A model generated the notes under the pieces. It was given only the letters and a program-made list of their open reading frames with translations, had not been told where the DNA came from and did no database searches. 64,000 bases of DNA. It comes from Metabacillus litoralis (lineage in GTDB: Bacteria; Bacillota; Bacilli; Bacillales; Bacillaceae). The position numbers and the translations under genes are program-made. The stretch is taken from the NCBI RefSeq assembly GCF_020524045.1, contig NZ_JAIVKL010000010.1:62001-126000 (forward strand). The letters are read 5' to 3'. Positions 25,953 through 34,802 of this stretch are shown here, piece by piece (position 1 is the stretch's first letter; every line of letters begins with the position of its first letter).

Positions 25953-26130
25953 TAAATGTTAAGCTAGCGATGTACAATTTTGATGGTTTATGAATGCTCA
26001 AAAATGAATGAACATCTTCTTTTTCTAAGTGATCTTTAATTCTGAAAGAAGACCCAACAATATTCACGACTGTTGCGTTGGGTAGAACAAAATCTAATAT
26101 TGCATTTCCTAATTTTGTTTCCAGAAACAC
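25953..26130 (-). pseudogene. Coding remnant inside E2 copy 3
   Basis: A minus-strand frame starting near 26130 reads MFLETKLGNAILDFVLPNAT and continues NIVGSSFRIKDHL before running into repeat sequence. It looks like the end of a real protein, not random translation. The NIxGxSFR(I/L)K pattern resembles the tail of IS21-type IstB ATPases, but the match is too short to assign. It has no promoter or ribosome site. Confidence 0.25.
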
Positions 26131-26142
26131 GGCATCTCTGTA

Positions 26143-26580
26143 CTTATGTCCTTCATCGATTATATGACGAACTTTTACTCATGCTTTTTCCCCGCTTATG
26201 TCCTTCATCGGCTCTATGACGGACTTGACTTGCTTTTTCCTCGCTTATGTCCTTCATTGGCTCTATGACGGACTTTTACTCGGGTTTCCTCTTGCTTATG
26301 TCCTTCATTGGCTCTATGACGGACTTTTACTCGGGTTTTCCTCTTGCTTATGTCCTTCATCGGCTCTATGACGGACTTTTACTCGGGTTTTCCTCTTGCT
26401 TATGTCCTTCATCGGCTCTATGACGGACTTTTACTCGGGTTTTCCTCTTGCTTATGTCCTTCATTGGCTCTATGACGGACTTTTACTCGGGTTTTCCTCT
26501 TGCTTATGTCCTTCATCGGCTCTATGACGGACTTTTACTCGGGTTTTCCTCTTGCTTATGTCCTTCATCGGCTCTATGAC
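26143..26580. repeat. 52-bp tandem repeat array, nine units
   Basis: Units start CTTATGTCCTTCATCGGCTC at 26143, 26195, 26244, 26295, 26347, 26399, 26451, 26503 and 26555. The period is 52 bp for the later units, with 49- and 51-bp variants near the left edge. Each unit holds an inverted repeat GTCCTTCAT/ATGACGGAC. Only a C/T polymorphism (CATCGG or CATTGG) distinguishes most units. The period is not a multiple of three and there are no spacers, so it is neither coding nor CRISPR. Confidence 0.92.
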
Positions 26581-26865
26581 TTGACAGACACTCGCGTTTC
26601 ACAAGAAGGAAGCTAGCCTCCCACGGAACGCCTGCTTAGGTCTCAGCCTTTCCTCAATTCTAAGTAGGTGCCCGAGTGTCTTCCGCTCCATTCCACTAAG
26701 TTCTTTAAAATAGTTTCCAAACTCAAAAAATCTATTAAAGACATCAAATAAAAACCCGAATTATTAGGCGAATGATTAATTGAAATATCGCCTTATAACT
26801 CGGGTTTAACATTAGTTTAAATACTCATGTCCCAGCCTCTGCTAATACTAATCCGATCTTTACTT

Positions 26866-28119
26866 TTACTTATCCTTTGACATCATAAGCGCTCGTTTCA
26901 GATCCTTAAAGGATGATGATTTGCCATAGATTAAGACTCCGCCTTTATATACTCGTGCTCCAAAAATCGCTAGAGCTGTAATTGAGATAAGCAGGATTGC
27001 TATGGATAGAGCGATTTCCCAAAATGGAATATTTAACATTCCTACACGTAAAAACATAATCATTGGTGTAAAGAATGGAATATAAGAGCTAATTGTGATA
27101 AATGGTGTTTCTGGATTTCCTAGACCAAACATCGCAATCATAAATGCTCCAACAATGATGAAAATCATTGGTGAGATTAATTGCTGTACATCTTCAATTC
27201 GACTTACAAGAGATCCTAAAAATGCAGCTAAAGTAGCAAATAAGAAATACCCTAGTAGAAAGTAAATTCCTGCATATATAAACGTAGAAGTGGGAATATC
27301 TGAGAACCCTAATAATCCGCCTGTCATTGAATTCAATTCGTCAATTTTAGATTGAATTGATGCATAACCAAACACAAGAATGACAAACATTTGTGTTAAA
27401 CTAAGTAGTCCGATTCCTATTAATTTAGCAAACATTTGCTTTACTGGCGAAACACTTGAAATAAGGATTTCCATTACCCGTGAAGATTTTTCTGTAGCAA
27501 CTTCTGTCGCTATCATACTTGCATAAAAAATAACAGAAAAATAGATAACAAATAACAACACATAAACAAGACCTCTTGCTTGATTTAGTTCTTCTTCTGT
27601 TTTTGCATTATCCTCTAGTGCCACTTTCGTTAATTCAACAGGAGTAAATAAAACATTTAAATCATTGGAATCAAGACCAAGTTGAACTCGACCAATCTCT
27701 TGTTTCATTTGCTGTAAAACCATTTCAATTTGTGAGAATATTCCACTATCCGTCATAGACATTGTTTTAACTGTTGCTGAAGGTAAGTCATTCTCATCCT
27801 TTGTTAAGATAATCATTCCATCGAATTCTTCATCTTGTACTTTTTTATCTAACTCAGCTTCGGTTAATGTTGACTTTTCTACTTCAAATGGCTTTCCTAA
27901 TACATCTACATTTTCTTCAAAAATGTCAAAATAAGTATCCGTTTGATCGATAATAGCAAATGTTTTTGCTTCTTCATCTTTTTCAAAAGCTTGGATGATT
28001 GTTGATATATTTGATAAACCGAACAAAATTAATAAAGTTATTAAAGTAGTAATAATAAATGATTTCGTTTTGACTTTATTAAAGTAGGTATGACCGACAA
28101 TGATCCAAAATTTATTCAT
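26866..28119 (-). CDS. yhaP: ABC-2 type transporter permease YhaP
   Basis: The 417-residue protein has an N-terminal membrane helix (about 20-40), an extracytoplasmic domain of about 150 residues, and five to six helices in the C-terminal half (for example VYVLLFVIYFSVIFYASMIA). This is the architecture of NatB-type exporters. The start at 28119 is preferred because AGGTG lies 6 bases upstream. It overlaps yhaQ by 8 bp. Together they form a two-gene exporter of unknown substrate, related to the sodium exporter NatAB. The 3' side is the E2 element, whose terminator arm can end the transcript. Confidence 0.9.
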   Translation of the reverse strand: MNKFWIIVGHTYFNKVKTKSFIITTLITLLILFGLSNISTIIQAFEKDEEAKTFAIIDQTDTYFDIFEENVDVLGKPFEVEKSTLTEAELDKKVQDEEFDGMIILTKDENDLPSATVKTMSMTDSGIFSQIEMVLQQMKQEIGRVQLGLDSNDLNVLFTPVELTKVALEDNAKTEEELNQARGLVYVLLFVIYFSVIFYASMIATEVATEKSSRVMEILISSVSPVKQMFAKLIGIGLLSLTQMFVILVFGYASIQSKIDELNSMTGGLLGFSDIPTSTFIYAGIYFLLGYFLFATLAAFLGSLVSRIEDVQQLISPMIFIIVGAFMIAMFGLGNPETPFITISSYIPFFTPMIMFLRVGMLNIPFWEIALSIAILLISITALAIFGARVYKGGVLIYGKSSSFKDLKRALMMSKDK

Positions 28120-29011
28120 AGGAAGCACCTACTTTTTCAATGAAAATATCATTTAATGAAGGCTCTTCAAGTGCAAATTTCCTTACAAATCCTTTATTTT
28201 GCAACTCATGAAATATCACCTTTGCTACTTCTTCATTCTCTATTTGAAGTTCTACACCTTCAGTCATTTTTTTGCATTTTATCACACCAGGAACAGAATG
28301 TAAGAAATCCATATCAAAATCGCCTTGGACAAATACATTTTTCTTACCAAATGACCTTTTAATATCTCTTAATGAACCATGAACTACTGGTTTTCCTTTA
28401 TGCATAATACATAAATTCTGACATAATTCCTCTACATGTTCCATTCGATGACTAGCAAATACAATGGACGTACCTGCTTCTTTGAGATCTACTACCGCTT
28501 TTTTTAACAATTCAACATTGACAGGATCTAGTCCACTAAATGGCTCATCTAATATAAGTAGTTTGGGTTTATGTATAACAGAAGCAATAAATTGAATTTT
28601 TTGTTGATTTCCTTTTGATAACTCTTCTACTTTCTTGTTCTCATATTCTGACACATTAAATCTGTGTAGCCAGCTTTTCAACTCTCTTACTACTTCTTGT
28701 TTCGTCATTCCTTTTAATCTACCTAAGTAAATTAACTGTTCCTTTACTTTCAATTTTGGATATAGTCCTCTTTCTTCAGGTAAATATCCAATATGATCAC
28801 TGACATTATAAGAAATTTTTTTCCCATCCCACAAAATTTCCCCATCCGTTGGGTTCAACAAACCCAATATCATTCTGAACGTTGTTGTTTTTCCAGCTCC
28901 ATTTGCACCTAAAAAACCAAAAATTTCTCTTTCGGGTATTTGTATTGATAGCTGATCAACTGCAGTCTGCTTTCCAAAACGCTTTGACACATTTTCAATT
29001 GTAAGACTCAT
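28112..29011 (-). CDS. yhaQ: ABC transporter ATP-binding protein YhaQ
   Basis: The 299-residue ATPase has Walker A (GANGAGKTTT), the signature LSKGNQQKIQF, Walker B (LLILDEPFSGLDP) and the H-loop SHRMEH. A C-terminal domain of about 80 residues, DUF4162-like, is typical of NatA-type exporters. The ribosome site GAGGAGGG precedes the ATG. It drives YhaP, whose gene overlaps its end. It is divergent from the small gene at 29132, with 120 bases between them. Confidence 0.92.
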   Translation of the reverse strand: MSLTIENVSKRFGKQTAVDQLSIQIPEREIFGFLGANGAGKTTTFRMILGLLNPTDGEILWDGKKISYNVSDHIGYLPEERGLYPKLKVKEQLIYLGRLKGMTKQEVVRELKSWLHRFNVSEYENKKVEELSKGNQQKIQFIASVIHKPKLLILDEPFSGLDPVNVELLKKAVVDLKEAGTSIVFASHRMEHVEELCQNLCIMHKGKPVVHGSLRDIKRSFGKKNVFVQGDFDMDFLHSVPGVIKCKKMTEGVELQIENEEVAKVIFHELQNKGFVRKFALEEPSLNDIFIEKVGASYE

Positions 29012-29131
29012 TCTATCCCTCCTCTCTTCATTCTACGAAATTGGTAATAGAAGGTTTCATTTTTTTGCAGGATAATCCATAGAAAAGTAAGAATTATATA
29101 ATGATAGTATTTTACTACAACAGGGGGAATA

Positions 29132-29320
29132 ATGATGGAAACGTACTATTTAACTGTATTTGAAAAAAATGGTGAAAAAATTTTAGATGAAAACTTTCAA
29201 GCTCAAACAGAAAACGAAGCAAAAGAAATAGCAGAGCAAAAGTTAGCAGAAAAAGAATTCTCAGCTAAAACACATCGTTGTACCACATCATCCGGGAAAC
29301 TTATTGTTTTTGGTAGATAA
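29132..29320 (+). CDS. yhzC: Small YhzC-like protein
   Basis: The 62-residue soluble protein reads as a small alpha/beta unit (TYYLTVFEKNGEKILDENF, then a helix NEAKEIAEQKLAEKEF, then a GKLIVFGR strand). It has the position (divergent from yhaQ) and character of B. subtilis YhzC, though that protein is recalled as somewhat longer. CAGGGGGAATAA provides the ribosome site. The ATG at 29132 or 29135 may be used. Function is unknown. Confidence 0.6.
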   Translation: MMETYYLTVFEKNGEKILDENFQAQTENEAKEIAEQKLAEKEFSAKTHRCTTSSGKLIVFGR

Positions 29321-29328
29321 TAAGAAAA

Positions 29329-29448
29329 GCGCAAGCGCCTTGGTCAGCCCCGACAAGCATAAGACGATTTGACATGGAAGGCGTTCTTGGCCTTCAATGG
29401 CAAATTGGCTTATGACCTCGAGGGGCTAGGCGCTGGAGCTAGACATCC
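29329..29448. repeat. E3 repeat element, copy next to yhzC
   Basis: Starts GCGCAAGCGCCTTGGTCAGC and ends GGGGCTAGGCGCTGGAGCTA. The inner hairpin is GACATGGAAGGC/GCCTTCAATGGC, a different sequence from the copy at 3661 but again paired. Confidence 0.85.
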
Positions 29449-29490
29449 AAACTACGTACAAAACATATAAATTCTGATACTATAAGAAAT

Positions 29491-29630
29491 GTGTAAGCGC
29501 CTGATCAGCCCTGACAAGCACAAGGATTATGAATAGATGGTGCTCTTTACCTTCTATTCATCATTGGCTAATGACCAAGGAAAAAGGAAGTTGTTTTTCC
29601 TTCGAGGGGCTAGGCGTTGGAGCTAGACAC
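29491..29630. repeat. E3 repeat element, second tandem copy
   Basis: Starts GTGTAAGCGCCTGATCAGCC and ends GGGGCTAGGCGTTGGAGCTA. The inner hairpin is ATGAATAGA/TCTATTCAT. It includes the AAGGAAAAAGG/TTTTTCCTT extra hairpin seen in the 3661 copy. It lies 42 bases after the previous E3 copy. Confidence 0.85.
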
Positions 29631-29646
29631 GAACACCTAACTTCTA

Positions 29647-29692
29647 AAAAAGATGACTATTGTGGTCTGTTATCTCAATAGTCATCTTTTTT
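29647..29692. terminator. Terminator after yhaR
   Basis: AAAAAAGATGACTATTG pairs perfectly with CAATAGTCATCTTTTTT across a 13-base loop. It serves yhaR and may also stop leftover transcripts from the small gene at 29132. Confidence 0.92.
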
Positions 29693-29695
29693 CTT

Positions 29696-30472
29696 TTATT
29701 GACCTGTAAATTGCGCAACTCTCTTTTCTAAAAACGCTGCGACACCTTCACGATGATCTTTCGTTTTTCTCATTTGAAGTTGATTTTCTGTTTCTAAGTT
29801 AAGTGTATCTACTAATAATGATGTTTCTTGATTGCTAAAAATATTTTTTGTTGCAATCATCGCTTGTAATGGTCGCGCTTCCATTTTCATTTTCCATAAT
29901 TGCATCTGTTCTTCAGTATCACCCTCATATACTGAATCAATCATCCCAATTTGCAAAGCTTCATCAGAACTTAACGTTTTTCCTTCCCAAATAATGTGTT
30001 TTGCGATATGCTCTCCAAGTCTTTTCTTCAAAAAGAAATGTCCGCCACCATCTGGAACTAATCCGATATTAATAAAGTTCATTGCTACTTTTGCCTGTTT
30101 TTCAGCTATTAGATAGTCACTAGCTAACGCAAAACTCAAGCCTAATCCTGCAGCAGCTCCATTTAGAAAGCTAACTGTTATAGCAGGTAATGTATATAGT
30201 GTAATAATCATTTCTTTAATTGTTTCCATTACAGGCTGGAATTGTGATTCATCATTACTTGATAACATTGTTTTCACATCACCACCAGCAGAGAAAGCAC
30301 GACCTCTTCCAGTTATAAATAATAACTTAATATCAGAAGAAGCGATCTCTTTTAAACAACTTGTTAATTCCTGAAGCATGTTCACATCCATTGCATTCAT
30401 TGACTGTACTCTATTTAAGTACAACGTAGCTGTTTTACCTTCTTGAACTAACTCAATCGTTTGATATGTCAT
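29696..30472 (-). CDS. yhaR: Enoyl-CoA hydratase/isomerase family protein YhaR
   Basis: The 258-residue crotonase-fold protein has the CoA-binding and oxyanion segments FSAGGDVKTM and NGAAAGLGLSFALASDY, then VPDGGGHFFLKKRLG. It probably acts on a fatty acyl-CoA or aromatic acyl-CoA, but the substrate cannot be told. In the second acid/base region VPDGGG gives Asp in place of the catalytic Glu common in hydratases, so isomerase or other activity is possible. The start at 30472 follows AAGGGGGATGAAG. It is monocistronic. Confidence 0.9.
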   Translation of the reverse strand: MTYQTIELVQEGKTATLYLNRVQSMNAMDVNMLQELTSCLKEIASSDIKLLFITGRGRAFSAGGDVKTMLSSNDESQFQPVMETIKEMIITLYTLPAITVSFLNGAAAGLGLSFALASDYLIAEKQAKVAMNFINIGLVPDGGGHFFLKKRLGEHIAKHIIWEGKTLSSDEALQIGMIDSVYEGDTEEQMQLWKMKMEARPLQAMIATKNIFSNQETSLLVDTLNLETENQLQMRKTKDHREGVAAFLEKRVAQFTGQ

Positions 30473-30714
30473 CTTCATCCCCCTTATAATATATATCAAT
30501 ATATTAATTCGGATTAACAGGAAAGAAATCCTGCTTTTTAACGATCACTTTTAACGTTTTAGATATAAAAAACAATGAAATAGATAATGTAGATTACCAA
30601 ATGCAAATAGAGAATGAAGGTTACCTTCATTCCCTATTGACTTTTGACGCAGAAAAAATTTGCCCTTTTAAATAGCTGACTAGTAGGCTATTTCTTTATA
30701 TCACCCTAGAGAAA

Positions 30715-31065
30715 GAGACTGGGACATAAGTATTTAAACTAATGATAAACCCGAATTATAAGGCGATATTTCAATTAATCATTTTCTCCTAATAATTCGG
30801 GTTTTTATTTGATGTCTAAATTCAGTTAAGTTGAAAGAAACAAGTTCGTTCCATTGCGCTGCAGACGCTAGCGTTCCACGGGGAGGAAGCTGAGCCTCCT
30901 CAGCGCTAGCACCTGCAGGGTCTCAGCCTTTCCTCTTATTCCCCTAGGAGTCAAGTGTCTTCTGCTCCATTCCACTAAGTTCTTTAAAATAGTTTCCAAA
31001 ATCAAAAAATCTAATAAAGATTTATCCGTCTTTTTGTATGACTTCTTTAATTATGTCCCAGCCTC
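30715..31065. mobile_element. E2 composite element, copy 4 (intact)
   Basis: The 351-bp element has 15-bp terminal inverted repeats GAGACTGGGACATAA and TTATGTCCCAGCCTC. It contains the terminator arm (about 30750-30807), the GC-rich core (about 30815-31013) and the arm CCGTCTTTTTGTATGACTTC. The core orientation relative to the arms is opposite to copies 1 and 3. It ends 11 bases from the hemZ stop, so it can only affect hemZ through the 3' end. Confidence 0.9.
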
Positions 31066-31076
31066 ATCATTAAAGT

Positions 31077-32582
31077 TTAATTTGTTTTTGAGAAAAATAA
31101 GTTTTCTAAGATTTTTATTTTTTCTTCTGTGTAATGCTTAAATCCATCATTATATGATTTAGGATCTTTTGGATTGGCAAACTGAGTGATTTTTCTTGAT
31201 TGAGGATCAACAAACTTACTTGCCGCACCACAACCAATACCTATGATTGTTTGCTGTTCTTCCATGATCATAATATTATAAATACTATCTTGACCCTTTA
31301 ATGCATAACCAACGTTTTCTAAATTACCTAAAATGTTTTTTTGACGATATAAATAATACGGTGCATAGCCATTTTCTTTTGTCCAAGAAACAGCATGATT
31401 CATCATTGTCCCAATTTCTTCACGACTTGCAACCTTATATTTATGTTTATTTTTGGTCATTTCTGATGCTCGTTTGAAAGAAAGTGTATGAACCGTTATT
31501 GATTCTGGCATCAGTTTTGCAGATTCTGATAATGTATAATCAAATTCTTCTACTCCTTCACCAGGTAAACCAATAATTAAATCCATATTGATGTTATTCA
31601 TTCCCATGCTTCTAGCTAAATGGAATTTTTCAATTGTTTCTTCGACTGTATGATGTCGACCAATCGCTTTTAAGGTATCTTGAATATAGGATTGTGGGTT
31701 GATGCTTATTCGATCGATGTTATATTTATTTAAAACATCTAACTTTTCCTTCGAAATAGTATCAGGTCTTCCTGCTTCAACTGTTATTTCTCTAATATTT
31801 TTAACATCTGGAAAAGAAGTAACCATTTCCTCATAAAGCATATCCATCTCTTCAGCTGTAATACTTGTTGGTGTCCCTCCACCATAATAAACGGTCGTGA
31901 TTTTGATTCCTTTTTCTTTTAACCAACGCCCAATTTCTCTCATTTCAAAATGAAGTCCACCTAAAAAAGAAGTAACAGATCCTTGTCGCCCGTTGATTGC
32001 ATACGCCGGAAATGTACAATAAGCACATTTTGTTGGACAAAAAGGAATACCAATATAAATGCTTACTTCATTAGCAAGTTCATCTAAGTCAGGTATAACC
32101 TCTAACTGACGTTCAACAATCTCCTTCATTAGTTCAATCTTTTCAGTAGAAAGTAAATATTCATCTTTAAACATTCGATGGATTTCGGTTTCAGATAAAC
32201 CCTCTTGACGCTTTTTATGATAAAGCTTAGTTGGTCTTATTCCGGTAAGAATCCCCCACTTCTGAACGATTCCTGTATATTCCTGAAGCAGTGTAAGATA
32301 CACATATGAGAGGGTATTTTTCACTTGTCTTAGTCGATCTTTACCCTCTAACTTTTCGGCAATTTCTTTTTCTTTCATCGCCTCATACTGTGTTCCATCC
32401 TCTGTTCGTAGAAACCCTTTAATTAAAACGTTATGTTGGTCTTCATCAATAAAAAACTCTGCTTCAAGGGTAGAATCGCCTTTTGTAAAGCAGAGTTCTG
32501 TTTCTTCAAAAAACAAGTTACCGATCAATGTTAATGGTCGGTAAAATCGCTCATCATCAATACCTTTAATATATATTTTCAA
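31077..32582 (-). CDS. hemZ: Coproporphyrinogen III dehydrogenase-like radical SAM protein HemZ
   Basis: The 501-residue radical SAM protein carries the FeS motif CPTKCAYC (Cys182, Cys186, Cys189), the following YYGGGTPTS glycine motif and VEAGRPDT. HemZ-type proteins were linked to oxygen-independent heme synthesis and related to HemN. An N-terminal extension of about 150 residues precedes the radical SAM domain, as in B. subtilis HemZ (501 residues). The TTG start at 32582 follows AAGGTGATAAAC. The GTG three codons upstream lies within that ribosome site. Confidence 0.92.
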   Translation of the reverse strand: MKIYIKGIDDERFYRPLTLIGNLFFEETELCFTKGDSTLEAEFFIDEDQHNVLIKGFLRTEDGTQYEAMKEKEIAEKLEGKDRLRQVKNTLSYVYLTLLQEYTGIVQKWGILTGIRPTKLYHKKRQEGLSETEIHRMFKDEYLLSTEKIELMKEIVERQLEVIPDLDELANEVSIYIGIPFCPTKCAYCTFPAYAINGRQGSVTSFLGGLHFEMREIGRWLKEKGIKITTVYYGGGTPTSITAEEMDMLYEEMVTSFPDVKNIREITVEAGRPDTISKEKLDVLNKYNIDRISINPQSYIQDTLKAIGRHHTVEETIEKFHLARSMGMNNINMDLIIGLPGEGVEEFDYTLSESAKLMPESITVHTLSFKRASEMTKNKHKYKVASREEIGTMMNHAVSWTKENGYAPYYLYRQKNILGNLENVGYALKGQDSIYNIMIMEEQQTIIGIGCGAASKFVDPQSRKITQFANPKDPKSYNDGFKHYTEEKIKILENLFFSKTN

Positions 32583-32665
32583 GTTTATCACCTTATCTTT
32601 TTTCAGAACTTCTTTAAGTTTACAAAAATGCTGCTTTACCAGTCAATGTTAGATACTAGAAGTGT

Positions 32666-33124
32666 TTATACGTTTGTTAAAGTTAACCCCTTTTTCTCCA
32701 TTAAATATCTAAGTGCTACCGAAAAACTTCTAAAAGATTCTGCTTTTATTTTTACCCCTGAAGTTACAATCTTTTTTATAAGCTGTGGTGAAAGACCAAC
32801 ATAATATGGTTCAACACCCATAAGAATAATCGCTTCTGTTAATTGATGAATTTCTCTACCTAATTCTTCTATTTCCATTTGTTCAATTTTTTCAAGAGTA
32901 ATATCTGTTAAATCAATAATAGCAGACTCAATCGGGTTATTTTGTATATACATTAATATCTTTATTCTAATCTTCTCAAACCGTTCTTCTAGTAAGATAC
33001 CCGTAATCGGTACTAAAATTGTATGAGGAATGATAGAGGGGATAATTGGTGCGGACATATCTAATATAGCTTCTTCATACTCATTGATCTTTTTTTCCAG
33101 TTTTTCTATATATTCCTGGCTCAT
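32666..33124 (-). CDS. STAS-domain protein (RsbR/RsbS-like)
   Basis: The 152-residue protein has a short N-terminal helix and a STAS domain beginning near residue 26 (PIIPSIIPHTILVPITGIL, then SAIIDLTDI and AIILMGVEPYYVGLSPQL). This matches the C-terminal half of RsbR co-antagonists, which form stressosomes controlling sigma-B. The sensory N-terminal globin-like domain of RsbR is missing. The conserved Thr region reads DLTDITLEKIEQ. It is monocistronic, next to hemZ. It could be a small stressosome paralogue. No partner kinase gene is nearby. Confidence 0.75.
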   Translation of the reverse strand: MSQEYIEKLEKKINEYEEAILDMSAPIIPSIIPHTILVPITGILLEERFEKIRIKILMYIQNNPIESAIIDLTDITLEKIEQMEIEELGREIHQLTEAIILMGVEPYYVGLSPQLIKKIVTSGVKIKAESFRSFSVALRYLMEKKGLTLTNV

Positions 33125-33390
33125 AATTGTTCCTCATTTCTGTAAAATTCTGGGTATTTTTGATATGTAAAAAAATTCGTTTTAACACTTCCTATTACAA
33201 TAGTAACAATTACCTATAGTTTGTCACAAGTATAGTTTTTTCTTGATCATCTTCTAAACAGAATTTTCATTGGTAACGAAGAAGTGTGGTAAAAGATTTG
33301 ATTTCATATTTCTTTCAAAAATAATGATAATATTTCTACCTATTAAAATCATACAATGGTTATAACTATATCATTAGGAGGCTTTAAGTT

Positions 33391-33708
33391 GTGAAAATTC
33401 ATCTTCCATTTTTCCTTGTAGCTGTTATTTTAGTTATTGGTTATTTAGATTCACCGCTTTTTAGTCAAAAAGAAGATTTTGTCACAAGCCTTCCTTTACC
33501 GGTAGAAGAATCAACATCAGCAAATGCACAGGAAAATAAGCAGGTAGAGTCCTTCCTAGAATTGGAGAGTAAGTTTGTTGAACTGAGAGAAGAAGATGGT
33601 TATACCGTTGAAGTTTATCAAGAGTTCGAGGTTTATAAAGACAAAGAAGGTAATTTAGTTGAAAGTATTCCAACAACTAATTACCATTACTTACGTTACA
33701 AGAAATAA
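33391..33708 (+). CDS. Small secreted or membrane-anchored protein
   Basis: The 105-residue product starts from GTG with TAGGAGGC upstream. An N-terminal hydrophobic segment (HLPFFLVAVILVIGYL) serves as signal anchor, and the rest is acidic and exposed, with the ending TTNYHYLRYKK. No Cys is present for lipidation. The family was not recognised. It stands alone between the STAS gene and the CdsA-like gene. Confidence 0.55.
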   Translation: MKIHLPFFLVAVILVIGYLDSPLFSQKEDFVTSLPLPVEESTSANAQENKQVESFLELESKFVELREEDGYTVEVYQEFEVYKDKEGNLVESIPTTNYHYLRYKK

Positions 33709-33713
33709 GTTTT

Positions 33714-33746
33714 CCCCTCTCTAATTGAACTTACGTTGAGAGGGGA
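33714..33746 (+). terminator. Possible terminator after the 105-residue gene
   Basis: CCCCTCTC pairs with GAGAGGGG around an 18-base loop, but the following T-run is weak (ATATTTGTTG). Confidence 0.5.
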
Positions 33747-33884
33747 TATTTGTTGTAAACAAAATTATATTTTTCCGTAATTTTGTTAATCTTTGTTAGG
33801 TAATTTAAGTGTCTTCAAATCCAATCGACAACAGTTAGATATCAACATCAATCTTTTGCATAGTCTCTTCGTTTAAAAAAGGAA

Positions 33885-34802
33885 TTACATAAAATCAAAG
33901 TAATATCTAATAATATGAAAAAATACTGGTGAAGTATATGTTAAGCTATCAACACGATTAATATAGCTTTCCTTAAGAACATTTAATTTCTCTTGATCAC
34001 CAATCAACAAATCACGTTTCAATACAGAGATTGTTAAACTACCAAAAAACCCACTTAAACTAATAATAATTCCAGATAATATACCAAATTTCATATCAAG
34101 TGGTGTTAAATAAGGGTAAATAAAATAGGAAACAAGTGTTGTAATGATCGCTGCGAAAATAAATCCTTCCCACGTAATAATCGGGTTTGCTGAAGGAACG
34201 ACTTTTCTTTTACCAAAATATAAAGAAACTAAGTAATGAACAATATCATTTACTTGTGTTAATAAAACAAGAAACAACACAAGATTTGCTCCATATTCTG
34301 GTGTAGCAAATTGATAATATGCTAGATGACTTAAGCCAAATACCATCAACATTAATCCCCATTGTGTTGAACTAACTGATCTAAGAAAACCACTCGTTCC
34401 TTTTCCTAGCAATCTAGGTAAAGGTAAAAATAAAAACACATAAACAGGAATAAATACAATAAACATTCCATACCATCCGATCATAATCCAATAAAACTGT
34501 ACCGGTATAGCCAAGTATGACCACAAAAATAAACGTCGATCTGCTTTTCTTGTTTTCATCATTGAGAAATACTCTTTTAGTGCAAAAAAACAAAGCACCA
34601 TCAAAGATAACAGTGATACAATTGGGTTAAATAACGTTGCCATACAAAAAACGGCAAACATCCCCCACCAAGTTTTTACTCTTACAAATAGTTGTGAAAA
34701 GTCTTTCTCTGGTACCTGTTTTCTCATGAATAAAAATACGACATTCACCGTGCATAAACCAATAAAAATAATTGAAAGAGTCCATAATGTTGTACTCACC
34801 AT
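33885..34802 (-). CDS. CdsA-like phosphatidate cytidylyltransferase family protein
   Basis: The 305-residue membrane protein has about eight helices. The C-terminal part shows the CTP-transferase signature: a Ser..Lys-Arg-Asp stretch (SVLKRDLLIGDQ), then NRVDSLTYTSPVFFH, where Arg-x-Asp-Ser closes the active site. CdsA makes CDP-diacylglycerol from CTP and phosphatidate. The sequence looks closer to the YnbB-type paralogues than to the essential CdsA next to uppS and dxr. So it may use another lipid or be a duplicate. It is divergent from the papain-like hydrolase gene at 34922. Confidence 0.8.
   Translation of the reverse strand: MVSTTLWTLSIIFIGLCTVNVVFLFMRKQVPEKDFSQLFVRVKTWWGMFAVFCMATLFNPIVSLLSLMVLCFFALKEYFSMMKTRKADRRLFLWSYLAIPVQFYWIMIGWYGMFIVFIPVYVFLFLPLPRLLGKGTSGFLRSVSSTQWGLMLMVFGLSHLAYYQFATPEYGANLVLFLVLLTQVNDIVHYLVSLYFGKRKVVPSANPIITWEGFIFAAIITTLVSYFIYPYLTPLDMKFGILSGIIISLSGFFGSLTISVLKRDLLIGDQEKLNVLKESYINRVDSLTYTSPVFFHIIRYYFDFM

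Larger units (their letters stand above)
25852..26839. mobile_element. E2 composite element, copy 3, enlarged by an insertion
   Basis: The ends GAGACTGGGACATAA and CATGTCCCAGCCTC are inverted repeats. Inside are an arm (AAGAAGTCATACAAAAAGAC), a GC-rich core flanked by direct repeats AAATCTA (25894-25900 and 26728-26734), and the terminator arm (about 26752-26806). The core is interrupted by about 630 bp (25953-26582) that hold a gene remnant and a nine-unit tandem array. Relative to the intact copy at 30715-31065 the arms are exchanged around the core. Confidence 0.85.

Noticed and set aside
26143-26580. CRISPR array
   Set aside because: Units are contiguous with a 52-bp period and no unique spacers, and no cas genes are nearby.
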